Below are positions 1 to 8,654 of a DNA stretch of 64,000 bases, piece by piece. Source of the DNA: Bifidobacterium sp. ESL0769 (lineage in GTDB: Bacteria > Actinomycetota > Actinomycetes > Actinomycetales > Bifidobacteriaceae). A model generated the notes under the pieces. It was not told where the DNA came from. It saw nothing but the letters and a program-made list of their open reading frames with translations, and did no database searches. A program made the position numbers and the translations under genes. The DNA lies in contig NZ_CP113918.1 of assembly GCF_029395495.1 (NCBI RefSeq), positions 2,108,001 through 2,172,000 on the forward strand, written 5' to 3'. Within the stretch, counting starts at the first letter, position 1, and every line of letters starts with the position of its first letter.

Positions 1-394
<394 letters not shown>

Positions 395-411
395 TTAGAT
401 ACCACTGTCAA

Positions 412-3400
412 TTAATCCGGCAAAGCGAGACTTCTGACGACGTGATGGCCGGATTCGAGTGGGGGCAGGAGCCAGGAATTGGGCGGGCAGCGGACACCGG
501 CGATGAATCTGGGCTCGGTGATTTGTTCGGCGTCGCAGGGCTTGTGATCGACCAACACCATGCCCAGCGAGCCGCCGCGCAGCAGGGGCAACACCACCAG
601 CGCACTGCAATTGGGAGGTACATCGATCTCCAGCTGTAGACAGTCTTCGCCCTGTGCCGGACCGTTGTGGCGTCCCGTCTTGTAGGATACGTCGCTCTCC
701 AGTTGCGGACACCCCTTGCCTGCAGCCGAATTCTCGGAAGGTTCGGAAGAATCCGCAAAATCTATACCCGTCGAAATCATGCCACTGCCGGCTTCTTGGC
801 AGCGAACTGCGATGGAACCAGCGCGAACAGGGACTTTTACCTCAGCCTCTTGGACATCGCCAAGCTGCGGCATGACCAAGAACGTGCGATAACCGGGTTC
901 AATTGGACGGATACCGAGCAGACCTTGTGGCAGAAGGTAGACAGGCGAAGCGGCCCAAGGATGCGAATAGGTGAGGTTCGGCTTAAGGCCCGGGTCCCAG
1001 GCCTCCATCGTGCCGCCGCCTTGAGCGTGAAGCATGTTGCTCCAGGTTCGCTGGCCTTCCGGTTCGGCAATCAGCGCATTGGCATCGGCTCCATAACCGG
1101 CACGGTAGAGGCCTTCAAGATAAACCGCAGCCACATAGACGCTGCAGACCATCCCCCGCGAGCGCAAATAATCGGCCACTCTTGGCAGTCTCTCTTCCGG
1201 AATCTGCCCGAATGCGAGTGCGAAGGCCGAAGCGTGCAGCGAGCAATGTTTGATGCGCAGAGCTTCCATTCCCCCATTATCCGAAACATCTTTATCAGTG
1301 CTCAGAACATCTATAAGACCGTCGCAATATGCACCTTGCGTTTCGTCGTAAAGCCATGTATTGATTGCCTTACGGATGCGTTTTGAACGAGTGTCGAATA
1401 ATTTGGCATCATCGTCTTCACCGACAAGCCGAGCAAGCTGGGCCATATCGGCATACGCCTGCGAAGCCAGCGCATTGACGACGGTGTTGACGCGGCCAAA
1501 AACGAAACCATCACGCTCACTTTGCGGCCAGTCAACCAAGTCGCCATCTCTATGGCTCGATTCGCCCGGATCCTTGACAATTAACCCGAAGTCATCATTG
1601 AAAAAACGTTGCGGCAAAAGGGTTTTGAGACGTTCATACTGGGCACGCACCTGCGAATCTTCGCCAGTATGCATCCACCAATCGTAGACCGCGAGAATCA
1701 AGTACATCGGCCATTCGGTGGGCCAAGTGCGGTTGGCAATCAGATAGTCGATCGTATAGCGGGCCAGCGTTGGGGCGTCATCGAGTGCGAGATGGCATTG
1801 CTGTTGAATCCACGCGTCGGCCTCGTAAGGAGTGCGCTCACGCGTCCAGGAATCTGTATAAATATTGCCGTTGCACGCATCGATAGTGTCAGCGCAAAGC
1901 TTCCAGACGACGTTCAGAGTTTGATCTGAAGAGCGGAAATCGGCGTCATTCGCGGTCTTTGGATAGACCAGCGCCGAAGCTTCGACTTCAAGCTGTCCTG
2001 AATTAAATAGTTTGGTCACATCCACATCGAAGGCATTCATGCCTTGAGATTCAAGGTTATCTTCGCCATCTCGCCCATGGACTTGGATATTCCATGAAGT
2101 TGGCTCAGCCATATCACAAGAATCGTGGTCATCGAGGTCAGCGCCAATACTGGCATGAAGCTCGACATAGCGGAACACACGCATCCCCCACGTCTCAAGC
2201 GCATCGTCGGCTCCGTTCCGGCTTTCATTGTTCCCCTCGCCTCTTTTGACATGCCAGCGATCTTCATAGACGTTGGAGGTGTCGAGATGATATTTGACAG
2301 TTCCGTCGTCATTGCGAACCTCGCCATATCTGATGTCCAATTCCAGCGATTTCAAGAAATGCGAACGCACCCGCACACCGCCGATTTGCACACTACCGAA
2401 ATCAAGTACCACTCCCCCGTCCGGCAAAGCTGAAACGGCAACCGGATTCCGGTGACGCAGCTGCAATTTATCGGTCGGAGTCGGCTCAAGTCTTATGAAA
2501 TCCGGCTTTTCAACGGCGTTGGACCATGCTGAATCGTCAAAACCGGGTTCATCGAAACCAAACGGATAATATCGCGAATCAATGTTTTCTGCCGGCGCCT
2601 CGAAATACTGTGTTCCTATCGAAGCGCTGTCTGGATAGACACGGGTGCCAAGCATCGTCTTCCAGCTGGAATCAGTAGTATAATGGCGCACTTCGCCATC
2701 GACAAATTCGACATCAAGCTGGGCTGCAAAACGTTGGTCTTCAAGCGTGTATGCAAGCACAGCAAGCGTATTGGCTCCGGAATGCAGCAAAGCCGTGACA
2801 TCGTAGCCATCCACACGAGCTTCATCACCAATCGGGAACACAGGCCCACAGCCCACAAACGAACCGTTCGCCCACATCCGATAGATAAACTGCCGGGCTG
2901 GACGGGTTGAAGATCCCGTCGCATACAACGTCGCCCACAATATCGGCTTATCAAGCAACGTGATTTCGGTGCGCAGAAAAACCCAACCGCGCGAGTTTCC
3001 CGCATTTTCGGGAATTCCTGAAACATCGGCCCAAATCGGCGTCGCCCACCATCGCGAACCCGGCCATGCGCCGAAAGTTACAGGAGCAGCCCATTCAGAG
3101 TCGCCATCAATATCGGTGTCTAATTTTTCGGTACCATCTTTAAGATTGTTGGCATCCTTCGCATCCGGCTCAGACATGATATTCCGAGAAATCGTTCCAG
3201 TTTCGACAATTCTGGGCTTGTTTCGTGCACCAGCTTTCACAGATTCTACGGCGCCATGCCACAAACGAACCGATGCCCAATATCTCTGGCCCAGTTCCAA
3301 CGGTACCTCAACCAAAGGAACGCCTTCGAAACCATCGTCAAGCACCTTGCCGCTATCCCAAATATCGCCAACACAAGCCGCAGCCTTTGCCGAAGTGCTT

Positions 3401-3534
3401 GCGACAACGATTTGATAGGCCACAACGTTACCGACGTCGGTGTTATCGCCGCTTTCTCGCCATCGAAGTACGGGAGCGGAATCGCAAGTCAAATCGACCG
3501 GATTTACCCTGTCGTTAATCAGAATTTGTATCAC
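412..3534 (-). CDS. Alpha-L-rhamnosidase, GH78 family
   Basis: A 1040-residue protein without a signal peptide, so probably cytoplasmic; it would release terminal alpha-L-rhamnose from imported oligosaccharides or glycosides. The N-terminal part resembles the beta-sandwich domains of bacterial rhamnosidases. The (alpha/alpha)6 barrel carries the acidic stretch DSWTRERTPYEADAW at about residue 560 and GGGTMEAWD at about residue 840, where GH78 enzymes place their acid and base residues, then a C-terminal beta-sandwich (GIRPIEPGY). The first codon is GTG, with AAGGAA about ten bases upstream. The C-terminal domain holds an unusual acidic insert at roughly residues 915-960. It is followed by a DUF624 gene and an oligosaccharide importer on the same strand. 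GH106 is the alternative family, but the motifs favour GH78. Confidence 0.88.
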   Translation of the reverse strand: MIQILINDRVNPVDLTCDSAPVLRWRESGDNTDVGNVVAYQIVVASTSAKAAACVGDIWDSGKVLDDGFEGVPLVEVPLELGQRYWASVRLWHGAVESVKAGARNKPRIVETGTISRNIMSEPDAKDANNLKDGTEKLDTDIDGDSEWAAPVTFGAWPGSRWWATPIWADVSGIPENAGNSRGWVFLRTEITLLDKPILWATLYATGSSTRPARQFIYRMWANGSFVGCGPVFPIGDEARVDGYDVTALLHSGANTLAVLAYTLEDQRFAAQLDVEFVDGEVRHYTTDSSWKTMLGTRVYPDSASIGTQYFEAPAENIDSRYYPFGFDEPGFDDSAWSNAVEKPDFIRLEPTPTDKLQLRHRNPVAVSALPDGGVVLDFGSVQIGGVRVRSHFLKSLELDIRYGEVRNDDGTVKYHLDTSNVYEDRWHVKRGEGNNESRNGADDALETWGMRVFRYVELHASIGADLDDHDSCDMAEPTSWNIQVHGRDGEDNLESQGMNAFDVDVTKLFNSGQLEVEASALVYPKTANDADFRSSDQTLNVVWKLCADTIDACNGNIYTDSWTRERTPYEADAWIQQQCHLALDDAPTLARYTIDYLIANRTWPTEWPMYLILAVYDWWMHTGEDSQVRAQYERLKTLLPQRFFNDDFGLIVKDPGESSHRDGDLVDWPQSERDGFVFGRVNTVVNALASQAYADMAQLARLVGEDDDAKLFDTRSKRIRKAINTWLYDETQGAYCDGLIDVLSTDKDVSDNGGMEALRIKHCSLHASAFALAFGQIPEERLPRVADYLRSRGMVCSVYVAAVYLEGLYRAGYGADANALIAEPEGQRTWSNMLHAQGGGTMEAWDPGLKPNLTYSHPWAASPVYLLPQGLLGIRPIEPGYRTFLVMPQLGDVQEAEVKVPVRAGSIAVRCQEAGSGMISTGIDFADSSEPSENSAAGKGCPQLESDVSYKTGRHNGPAQGEDCLQLEIDVPPNCSALVVLPLLRGGSLGMVLVDHKPCDAEQITEPRFIAGVRCPPNSWLLPPLESGHHVVRSLALPD

Positions 3535-3655
3535 AAAATCACACTTCCTTGTGCAGATTCGGAATTTGCGTCAAATGCAGCAAGACTATTGAAAACGCCT
3601 TATACTCCAAAGGCTTACTATCAGTACCGAGGTATGCCATCATTGCCAAACCCGC

Positions 3656-4543
3656 TCATTGCCGGTAATCGCTCATCGACGAGAACAGGCCGGACATGCC
3701 GCCGCTGTTGCCGGCAGGCTTTTCGCTGTCTCCGGTGTAGAGCTCGATCAGTTTTTTGTCGCCGGACTCGCGGGCCAGCGCCTCAAAGAGCACATCCGCC
3801 TGCCAGCGCGCCGAAGCCCAGACGATATACCAGATGATGCCGGTGAACAGCAGGCCGGTGATGATCGGCGAACTCGCCATTCCCCAGAAGTAGCCGAAGA
3901 CGGCAATGCCGCTGATCACGATCATATAGATTCGCCGCGCGGAAAGCAGCACACCATTTTTGACGACCGCATACCACTTTGCGTTCGGATATTCCACCAC
4001 GAGCACGAGCGAAACCAGCAGTGATTGGATGAGGAAAATGATGCAGATGGAAAGGACCGGCACCATCAGGGCACCGAAACCAAGCTTCATCATGATCTGC
4101 ATCGAATAGGAGAACGTGAAGATGAAGAACCCGTAAATCGCCCCCTGCACGATTGCGCGAGGCAGCAGACGGATAAAAGCCCGGAAATACGGGCGAATGC
4201 AGGCCGCGCTGTCATCCGGCGGAACATAAGGGCCGGCAATCCAGTCGGGCGGACGATAGCCTTCGTTCAACATACGAACTCGGCGCTTGCTGGCCCGCCC
4301 GAATAACGTCGGCTGGTCACGGAAAAGCGCGAAACCGGCGGCGATGCCAGGAGAACTTAGGACCAGTGCTAGGGTCAGAGCCGGGTAATAGTCCAGATTC
4401 TGAACCACCACCCAGATGGCAATCAGAGGAACAATGCCGACGAAAATGCACCATCCGGCCATCAGCAGGACATAGACGCTGTTGGCTATCAGGCCGAAAG
4501 CGTTACCAAGGTTGTGATTTTTGCCGTTGGACGTTGACGCCAT
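3656..4543 (-). CDS. DUF624 (YesL-like) membrane protein
   Basis: A 295-residue polytopic membrane protein with about five hydrophobic segments (near residues 30-50, 55-75, 135-155, 165-185 and 215-240). The features match the DUF624/YesL family, whose members accompany ABC importers for rhamnogalacturonan-type oligosaccharides; its biochemical role is unknown. The ATG at 4543 is preferred over the GTG one codon earlier because AGGGA lies eight bases before it. It stands between the rhamnosidase and the permease genes on the same strand, as in the yesLOPQ arrangement of Bacillus. The family call is good; assembly or accessory function for the transporter is inference. Confidence 0.8.
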   Translation of the reverse strand: MASTSNGKNHNLGNAFGLIANSVYVLLMAGWCIFVGIVPLIAIWVVVQNLDYYPALTLALVLSSPGIAAGFALFRDQPTLFGRASKRRVRMLNEGYRPPDWIAGPYVPPDDSAACIRPYFRAFIRLLPRAIVQGAIYGFFIFTFSYSMQIMMKLGFGALMVPVLSICIIFLIQSLLVSLVLVVEYPNAKWYAVVKNGVLLSARRIYMIVISGIAVFGYFWGMASSPIITGLLFTGIIWYIVWASARWQADVLFEALARESGDKKLIELYTGDSEKPAGNSGGMSGLFSSMSDYRQ

Positions 4544-4645
4544 CACGCACTTCCCTTCGTCTTGGGTTATGGAACGTTCCGGAATACCTCATTCGCAACG
4601 TCCTAATGGTTATCGCTTTGCAGTATTTATTATCGATATTTATGC

Positions 4646-4748
4646 AATAAATACGGCAATACGAAACCACTGAAATACAGAAATAATGACGAAAATCCGA
4701 TGCGTGCCTCGCAATGACATCACTGCAAGCAACACACATCGGATTTTC
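4646..4748. other. Intergenic palindrome between permease and DUF624 genes
   Basis: Twelve-base arms GAAAATCCGATG (4691-4702) and CATCGGATTTTC (4737-4748) form a hairpin with a 34-base loop just after the stop codon of the permease at 4771. A second inverted repeat, GTATTTATT (4623-4631) with AATAAATAC (4646-4654), lies beside it. On the minus strand the first would act as a terminator or mRNA-stabilising stem at the end of the importer operon. There is no long T tract, so termination is a guess. Confidence 0.45.
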
Positions 4749-4770
4749 ACCTTTCACGAAACCGGCAAAA

Positions 4771-5676
4771 TCAGCCCTTCATACCGGAGGTTGCGATGCC
4801 TTCGATGAACTGCTTCTGGCCGATGAGGAAAACGATGATGATTGGGAGCACCGAGATGACGGAGCCGGTCATGATCATCGCGTAATCCGCGTTGTACTGG
4901 GAGATGAACTGCTTCAAGCCGATCTGGATGGTCCACAGGTTTGCGGAGCGCAAGTAGATCAACGGGCCCATGTAGTCGTTCCAAGTGTTGGTGAACGTGA
5001 TGATCGCCAACGCCGCGATGGACGGGCCGGAAAGCGGAAGCACGATCTTCCAGTAGATGCCGAACTCGCTCAGGCCGTCCAGACGAGCCGCTTCCGACAA
5101 GTCCTCGGGTATCGTGTCATAGAACTGTTTCATCATGAACACGCCGAACGCGCCGAACGCCTGCAGCAAGATGATTGACCAACGGGTGTCGGAAAGGCCG
5201 ACGGCCGCAATCATCTTGAACTGCGGAATCATGTAGGCCTGCCACGGCACAGCCATTGTCGCGATGTAGACCAGGAACAGGGCGTTGTGGCCGCGGAACG
5301 GAATCTTCGAAAAGCCGTAGGCGGCGAACGAACCGGTGAAGACCTGCAGCGCGGTGACGATGATCGCGAAGAACAGGGTGTTCAAGATCCACGTGGTCAT
5401 GTTGGACTTCGACCAGATGGCCAGGTAATTATGCCATTGCCACGCCGAGGGGAACCACTTGATCGGGACCGTATAAACTTCGTTGTTCGGCTTCAGGGAC
5501 GAAAGCACCATCCAGAAGAACGGCAGCAAAGTGAACGCGGCCACCGCAATCATGGCGAGATAACCGACGATCGTGCCGATGATTTTAAGCGGGGATTTGG
5601 GTTTCTCGTTGAAGGGGATCTCGGGCGCCGCGGCACCGGCCTCAGCCAATTGAGGAGCTACTGCTTGCGTAGACAT
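4771..5676 (-). CDS. Carbohydrate ABC importer permease, MalG/YesQ type
   Basis: A 301-residue inner-membrane permease with six predicted membrane spans. The cytoplasmic coupling loop is clear: EAARLDGLSEFGIYWKIVLP at about residues 195-215, which contacts the ATPase. The start has AAGGAG seven bases upstream. It lies one base after the stop codon of the partner permease and shares its operon with the binding protein. No ATPase gene is present near the operon, so the importer probably uses a shared MsmK/MsmX-type ATPase encoded elsewhere. The substrate is inferred from neighbours to be a rhamnose- or uronate-containing oligosaccharide. Confidence 0.9.
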   Translation of the reverse strand: MSTQAVAPQLAEAGAAAPEIPFNEKPKSPLKIIGTIVGYLAMIAVAAFTLLPFFWMVLSSLKPNNEVYTVPIKWFPSAWQWHNYLAIWSKSNMTTWILNTLFFAIIVTALQVFTGSFAAYGFSKIPFRGHNALFLVYIATMAVPWQAYMIPQFKMIAAVGLSDTRWSIILLQAFGAFGVFMMKQFYDTIPEDLSEAARLDGLSEFGIYWKIVLPLSGPSIAALAIITFTNTWNDYMGPLIYLRSANLWTIQIGLKQFISQYNADYAMIMTGSVISVLPIIIVFLIGQKQFIEGIATSGMKG

Positions 5677-5677
5677 A

Positions 5678-6685
5678 TTAGTTCTCCTTCGAATTGTTGT
5701 ACCAGAACTGAATCAGCGTGACCACCATGCAAATGAACAGCAGCACCAGAGAAACTGCCGACGCATAGCCGTAATCGCCGTTGTCGAAAGCCACCGAGTA
5801 GATGTACTGGGCGAGCACTTCCGTGGTCGTTCCAGGCCCGCCATCGGTCATGATCAATGTCAGATCCAAGATCTTGAACGAACCGATGGTTAACGTGACC
5901 ATGACGAAGAACAGCGTCGGGCGCATGCACGGCACGGTGACGTGCCAGAAGCGCTTCCAGCCGTTCGCACCATCCAACTCGGCCGCTTCATACAACTCGC
6001 TGGGAATCGTCTGCAGGCCGGCCAGCAGAAGAATCATGTAGTAGCCGACTTCGCGCCAGGTGCCGACGATGATGACCGCGGGCATTGCCCACTTGGTGGA
6101 ACCGAGCCATCCGGGCACGTTGCCGTCGCCGACAAAAAGCTTCAGGAACTGGTTGATCGGGCCGGACTTCGGGTCGAAAAGCATGGCCCAGACCTGCGCC
6201 GCTGCCACCATGGAAGTGACATACGGCATGAACGCGACCGTGCGGAAGAAGCCGCGGCCTTTGAGTTTGGAGTTCAGCAAGACCGCCAGGCCGAAGGCGA
6301 TTGCCAACGTCAACGGAATGTGGACCAGCGAATAGTAGAACGTGTGCCAAACGGTCTGCCAGAAGATGCGGTCGTGGATCAGACGCACCCAGTTGACCAG
6401 GCCGTTGAACACCGGCATACCGAACGCGGACCACTTGGTGAACGCGATGTAGAACAGCGAAAGCACCGGGACCAGCGTCAGCAGGATGAAGCCGATGAAG
6501 TTCGGCGAAATGAAGATCAACCCATTGCGAAGGTTACGATGCGAGATCGCCTTCGCATCCATCCTCCCGCCTTTTTGTCGTTGCGGTTCCGGCGGTTGGT
6601 CGTGTGCCTCGACGGCACCCGCCTCCCCTACCGCGGCGAGATCGGCACCCACCTCGGCAATATCCGAACTAGAAGAATCCGACAT
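5678..6685 (-). CDS. Carbohydrate ABC importer permease, MalF/YesP type
   Basis: A 335-residue permease with a cytoplasmic N-terminal tail of about 45 residues and six membrane spans. The coupling loop is EAAELDGANGWKRFWHVTVP. The start at 6685 is chosen over an upstream ATG at 6757 because AGGAGGAGG lies directly before it, while the extra 24 residues are basic and unlike the family. It pairs with the MalG-type permease downstream and with the lipoprotein upstream. The 220 bases separating it from the binding-protein gene hold an AT-rich tandem repeat, which may help set the usual excess of binding protein over permeases. Confidence 0.9.
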   Translation of the reverse strand: MSDSSSSDIAEVGADLAAVGEAGAVEAHDQPPEPQRQKGGRMDAKAISHRNLRNGLIFISPNFIGFILLTLVPVLSLFYIAFTKWSAFGMPVFNGLVNWVRLIHDRIFWQTVWHTFYYSLVHIPLTLAIAFGLAVLLNSKLKGRGFFRTVAFMPYVTSMVAAAQVWAMLFDPKSGPINQFLKLFVGDGNVPGWLGSTKWAMPAVIIVGTWREVGYYMILLLAGLQTIPSELYEAAELDGANGWKRFWHVTVPCMRPTLFFVMVTLTIGSFKILDLTLIMTDGGPGTTTEVLAQYIYSVAFDNGDYGYASAVSLVLLFICMVVTLIQFWYNNSKEN

Positions 6686-6760
6686 CGCTGCCTCCTCCTT
6701 GAATATGCAGCCAATGTGCGCAAGCCGCCGACCGCTTCGTCGAAGCAGGCTTGCCACATT

Positions 6761-6791
6761 TTATTATTTATTACTTATTATTATTTATTAC
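6761..6791. repeat. AT-rich tandem repeat inside importer operon
   Basis: The word TTATTATTTATTAC occurs at 6761-6774 and again at 6778-6791, a 17-bp period, between the binding-protein and permease genes. In mRNA this is unstructured A-rich sequence, which could mark an RNA processing point or be neutral low-complexity sequence. Confidence 0.6.
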
Positions 6792-6905
6792 TACTTTTCG
6801 ATAATTCTTGCTATAAAAATTGAAGACCGACGAGCCCTTATCCGGCAACCAAACCTGCCAACCCGATACGGACCTGCCGGTCTCCTTGTTTAATACAGCT
6901 CAGAC

Positions 6906-8267
6906 TCAGTTGCTGCTGAGCACGCCTTGGTTCTTGACATCCTGCTGGCACTGGTTGATGGCCGCATCGGGCTTCGAGGTGCCGGTAAGTATCGAGGAGT
7001 TCATGGTCTTGAGCAAGGTCTGAACCGTATCGGTGGCGTCGCTGACAGGAGCTTCGAGCTTCATGTCGAACTTCGACCAGGCATCCTTGGATTCTTGATC
7101 GGTGGCCATGCCATCGGCCGCGAAGAAGTCCTTGGTGACCTTGTCGTTGATGTAGGCAGGGGTCGTGGTGAGCTTGGCGAGCACATCCGCGCCGCCTTCG
7201 CCGACGGCCCATTCAACGAACTTCTTGGCCGCCGCGGCCTTCTGACCGGTGGACTTGGCCGAAACCATCAGACCGGTCGGGCTGCCGAAGGTGACCGGGG
7301 TGGAAGGAATCTTCTTGCTCGGGTTCTGCGGAACCGGAGCCATGCCCCAATCGAACTTCTGCGCATCGCCGGTCTTCTGCTGGCTCAGGAACGAAGCGGC
7401 ATACCACGTGCCCATCGGCATCATGGCAGCCTTCTGTGTGCCGAACTGTGCCTGATACTGCACCTTGTTGGTGAAGGACGTGTTGTAATTGATGGTCAAC
7501 TTGTCATCCTGCCACTTCAACGCGCGCTGATAATAAGGCTTCATATAGCCGAAATCGCCCTTGAGGTAGGTCTTCTCGGCGGGCTGGCCGTTCTGGGCAA
7601 GTGCGAAGGACTGAACCAGGGACTGCCAGTTGTGCTGGTACATCGGGTAGACGGAATTGGCGTCATAGCCGGCAGCGGGGAGCTTCTTCTTCAGCTCTTC
7701 GCCGGCCTTGGTGTAATCATTCCACGTCCAGGTGGCATCGGGGGTCTTGACCCCGGCCTTCTTGAACATGTCCTTGTTATAGAAGAGAACCCAGTGATCG
7801 GCGCGGTACGGCAGCGCGTAATATTTGCCGTCCTTGGTCTTGTACATCGAATCGTCGAAGCCCTTGTGATCGGCGTACTTCTTGGCGATATCGCTGACAT
7901 CGGCCAAACCGCCGGACTTGGCGTACGTATCGTACTTCACGGTGTTCTTCAGCGGGAAGACGTCGGGCTGCGCACCGGCGGAGATATCGGCGGTAAGCTG
8001 CTTGTCGTAATCGTCTGCGCTGTATTCCTTGAGCTTGATTGTTACGTTCGGATATTCCGCTTCGAAACCGTCGACAAGCTTCTGGAACTCGGGGGTCATC
8101 TTCAGCGACCAACCACCCATGGTGATTTCGGTTTTCGCGTTCTTATCAAATGCATTGGCATCAGAGGCACCGCTCTTTTGCGCGCCGCCACCGCCACCGC
8201 AGCCCGCGAGAAGCATTGCGAGTGCGGAGACCGCCGCCAAGGCGCCTACTGGACGTGAGACTTTCAT
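6906..8267 (-). CDS. Extracellular oligosaccharide-binding lipoprotein of ABC importer
   Basis: A 453-residue lipoprotein. The N-terminus has a short basic stretch, a hydrophobic core and the lipobox LLAGCGGG with Cys at about residue 23, so it is anchored outside the membrane after lipidation. The fold is that of family 1 solute-binding proteins (ITMGGWSLKMTPEFQKLVDG; the YAKSGGLADVSDIA region; a conserved hinge at MMPMGTWYAAS). The ATG at 8267 is chosen because AGGA lies seven bases upstream; the TTG two codons earlier would overlap that site. It is the first gene of the importer operon and is divergent from the GH30 gene, with a palindromic operator candidate between them. Confidence 0.9.
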   Translation of the reverse strand: MKVSRPVGALAAVSALAMLLAGCGGGGGAQKSGASDANAFDKNAKTEITMGGWSLKMTPEFQKLVDGFEAEYPNVTIKLKEYSADDYDKQLTADISAGAQPDVFPLKNTVKYDTYAKSGGLADVSDIAKKYADHKGFDDSMYKTKDGKYYALPYRADHWVLFYNKDMFKKAGVKTPDATWTWNDYTKAGEELKKKLPAAGYDANSVYPMYQHNWQSLVQSFALAQNGQPAEKTYLKGDFGYMKPYYQRALKWQDDKLTINYNTSFTNKVQYQAQFGTQKAAMMPMGTWYAASFLSQQKTGDAQKFDWGMAPVPQNPSKKIPSTPVTFGSPTGLMVSAKSTGQKAAAAKKFVEWAVGEGGADVLAKLTTTPAYINDKVTKDFFAADGMATDQESKDAWSKFDMKLEAPVSDATDTVQTLLKTMNSSILTGTSKPDAAINQCQQDVKNQGVLSSN

Positions 8268-8364
8268 ATTCAAATCCTTTCTTCAAGGCTTCCTCGCCTA
8301 TCACAAAAGACTAACGTTCTACATTGGTGTAGCTCGCTTTGTCCTTCATTTTTGAGAGTACACA

Positions 8365-8395
8365 AATGGCAACAAGGAAATTGTTTGTTGCCATT
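8365..8395. promoter_or_regulatory. Palindromic operator candidate (LacI-type) between importer and GH30
   Basis: Perfect 11-base inverted arms AATGGCAACAA (8365-8375) and TTGTTGCCATT (8385-8395) with a nine-base spacer stand in the divergent region between the binding-protein and GH30 genes. The half-site TGTTGCCATTA recurs at 17343-17353 in front of the LacI gene, where TTGCCATTAC is a tandem pair. This supports control by that regulator. Confidence 0.6.
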
Positions 8396-8654
8396 ATTTG
8401 TCAGATTAGACTAGATAATATTACTAAATATTTATCTGCGAAAGCTTGAAAATCCGCCGATACGTTGGTTTTAAGCTTTGAGCTTGCCCTGCTTTTCTCC
8501 ACAATCGGACGTCAAGCGCTGCTAGGCTCGAAGGGAGGGGATGGCAACAGCATTCGTGTTTGGTACCACGGAAGCGGATTCATCCAAACCGATAATTTCT
8601 CCCTTTAAACAGGGCAAACGAAGCATCGGACAGATAGCAAAGGAGTGTCAGCCC

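Noticed and set aside
6927..8258. 443-codon open frame on the plus strand
   Set aside because: Antisense to the binding lipoprotein; no signal, domain or ribosome-binding site supports it.
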